A stretch of 5,422 nt of DNA from Mogibacterium sp. Lineage in GTDB: Bacteria > Bacillota > Clostridia > Peptostreptococcales > Anaerovoracaceae. The notes under the pieces were generated by a model. The model did no database searches. It was given only the letters and a program-made list of their open reading frames with translations, and was not told where the DNA came from. A program made the position numbers and the translations under genes. Position 1 is the first letter of the stretch, and the number at the start of each line of letters is the position of its first letter. The stretch is from positions 1 to 5,422 of the forward strand of contig JAFREV010000139.1 of the NCBI GenBank assembly GCA_017434685.1. The letters run 5' to 3'. This document shows, piece by piece, positions 4,436 to 5,422 of the stretch.

Positions 4436-5422
4436 ATGAAACTGGGAATCGTAGGACTTCCTAATGTAGGGAAGAGCACACTTTTTAACGCGATTACAAA
4501 AGCGGGGGCGGAGGCTGCCAATTATCCGTTTTGCACGATTGAGCCTAATGTAGGAGTCGTTACGGTGCCGGACGAGAGGGTGACTACGCTCTCTGAAGTG
4601 TACAACTCCAAGAAAACGATATACACGACTATAGAGTTCAGCGATATAGCCGGACTTGTAAAGGGCGCGTCAAAAGGCGAGGGCCTCGGCAATAAATTCC
4701 TCGGCCACATTCGTGAAGTGGAAGCCATAGTCCATGTGGTCAGATGTTTTGAAGATCCGAATGTCGTTCATGTTGACGGCAAAGTCGATCCGGTGTCTGA
4801 TATTGAAATCATCAATACCGAGCTTATCATCGCGGATATGGAGGTTCTGGACAGAAGGATACAAAAGACCGAAAAACAGGCAAAGGCGGACAAATCCGCA
4901 CTCAAGGATTTAGAACTCCTTAAAAAGATTAATGATGTTCTCGCCGAGGGAAAAGTCGCGAGATCGATTGAAAGCCTCAGTGAAGAAGAGGACAAGTTCG
5001 TAAAGAGCCTTGATCTTCTTACATACAAGCCGGTCATCTATGCCGCAAATGTCTCAGAAGATGACGTTGCATCAGAGGATAACGAATATGTCAAAGCCGT
5101 AAAGGATTATGCAGCAGCAGAAGGTTCTGAGGTTGTAGTTATATGCGCCAAGATAGAGGCGGAACTTTCTGAACTGGATGATGATGAGCGCATAATGTTT
5201 CTAGAGGATATGGGTATATCCGAAGCCGGACTCGATAAACTTATCAAATCCTCGTATGCACTTCTTGATTTGATTTCATTCCTGACCACAGGTGAGGATG
5301 AGACAAGGGCATGGACCATAAAGAGGGGGACTCTGGCGCCGCAGGCAGCCGGGAAGATACATACGGACTTTGAAAAAGGCTTCATAAGAGCTGAGACAAT
5401 AGCCTACGATAAGTTGATGGAA
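4436..5422 (+). CDS. ychF: Redox-regulated ATPase YchF (Obg-family P-loop protein), 3' end outside the window
   Basis: The visible 329 codons cover most of a protein that is usually about 365 residues, so roughly 36 are missing past the window edge; this is a window cut, not a broken gene. The P-loop is GLPNVGKS (7-14) and the switch II/G3 motif is DIAGLVKGAS (70-79). The position of the usual GTPase NKxD is taken by NVSE (205-208), the known YchF change linked to binding ATP rather than GTP. A helical, charged segment (about 130-190) is the family's coiled-coil insertion, and the C-terminal TGS domain begins near 278 with FLTTGEDETRAW and APQAAGKIHTDFEKGFIRAE. YchF is a cytosolic, ribosome-associated protein implicated in translation and stress responses. 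The link to the nucleosidase gene is probably only shared transcription. Confidence 0.96.
   Translation, partial: MKLGIVGLPNVGKSTLFNAITKAGAEAANYPFCTIEPNVGVVTVPDERVTTLSEVYNSKKTIYTTIEFSDIAGLVKGASKGEGLGNKFLGHIREVEAIVHVVRCFEDPNVVHVDGKVDPVSDIEIINTELIIADMEVLDRRIQKTEKQAKADKSALKDLELLKKINDVLAEGKVARSIESLSEEEDKFVKSLDLLTYKPVIYAANVSEDDVASEDNEYVKAVKDYAAAEGSEVVVICAKIEAELSELDDDERIMFLEDMGISEAGLDKLIKSSYALLDLISFLTTGEDETRAWTIKRGTLAPQAAGKIHTDFEKGFIRAETIAYDKLME

Noticed and set aside
5107..5385. Minus-strand serine-rich open frame opposite ychF
   Set aside because: Serine runs arise from reading acidic codons of ychF on the other strand; a shadow.

Overview
The window reads as chromosomal DNA from a low-to-moderate GC Gram-positive anaerobe (Bacillota, most likely class Clostridia). 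The evidence is AGGAGG-type ribosome binding sites, TATAAT promoters, Rho-independent terminators, Bacillota-style lipoprotein signal peptides and AT-rich intergenic DNA. I cannot name the species.

Layout: (1) At 3-56 there is the probable last 17 codons of an unseen plus-strand gene, whose stop codon sits inside a strong terminator hairpin. (2) At 80-267 there is a gene-free stretch with two 18-bp palindromes, a hairpin followed by a T-run, and a perfect Shine-Dalgarno sequence with no gene behind it. (3) At 268-1431, on the minus strand, there is a YprB-like DnaQ/RNase H-fold exonuclease with a 36-bp in-frame tandem repeat near its C-terminus and its own extended -10 promoter. (4) At 1432-1826 there is an AT-rich intergenic region packed with six more copies of the same palindrome, built by visible tandem duplication (two 85-bp blocks 170 bp apart, plus a 30-bp doublet). 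(5) At 1827-3524 there is a lipoprotein 5'-nucleotidase/cyclic phosphodiesterase, closed by a terminator. (6) At 3613-4407 there is an MTA/SAH nucleosidase that unusually carries a lipoprotein signal peptide. (7) From 4436 to the window end there is the universally conserved ATPase YchF, truncated by the window edge.

The two lipoprotein enzymes suggest a surface nucleotide-salvage pair. The nucleotidase would strip phosphate from nucleotides outside the membrane, and the nucleosidase would release adenine from MTA- or SAH-like nucleosides. They are separated by a terminator and a new promoter, so they form neighbouring units rather than one operon. ychF follows mtnN after 28 bases and is probably co-transcribed with it.

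The most unusual item is the palindrome family ATGTAAAG-YRNA-CTTTACAT. Nine copies lie on both sides of the exonuclease gene and none lie inside any of the intact genes. The last copy touches a TATAAT box in front of the nucleotidase gene. I read them as binding sites for an unidentified dimeric regulator or DNA-organising protein. The sequence alone does not exclude a dispersed genomic repeat.
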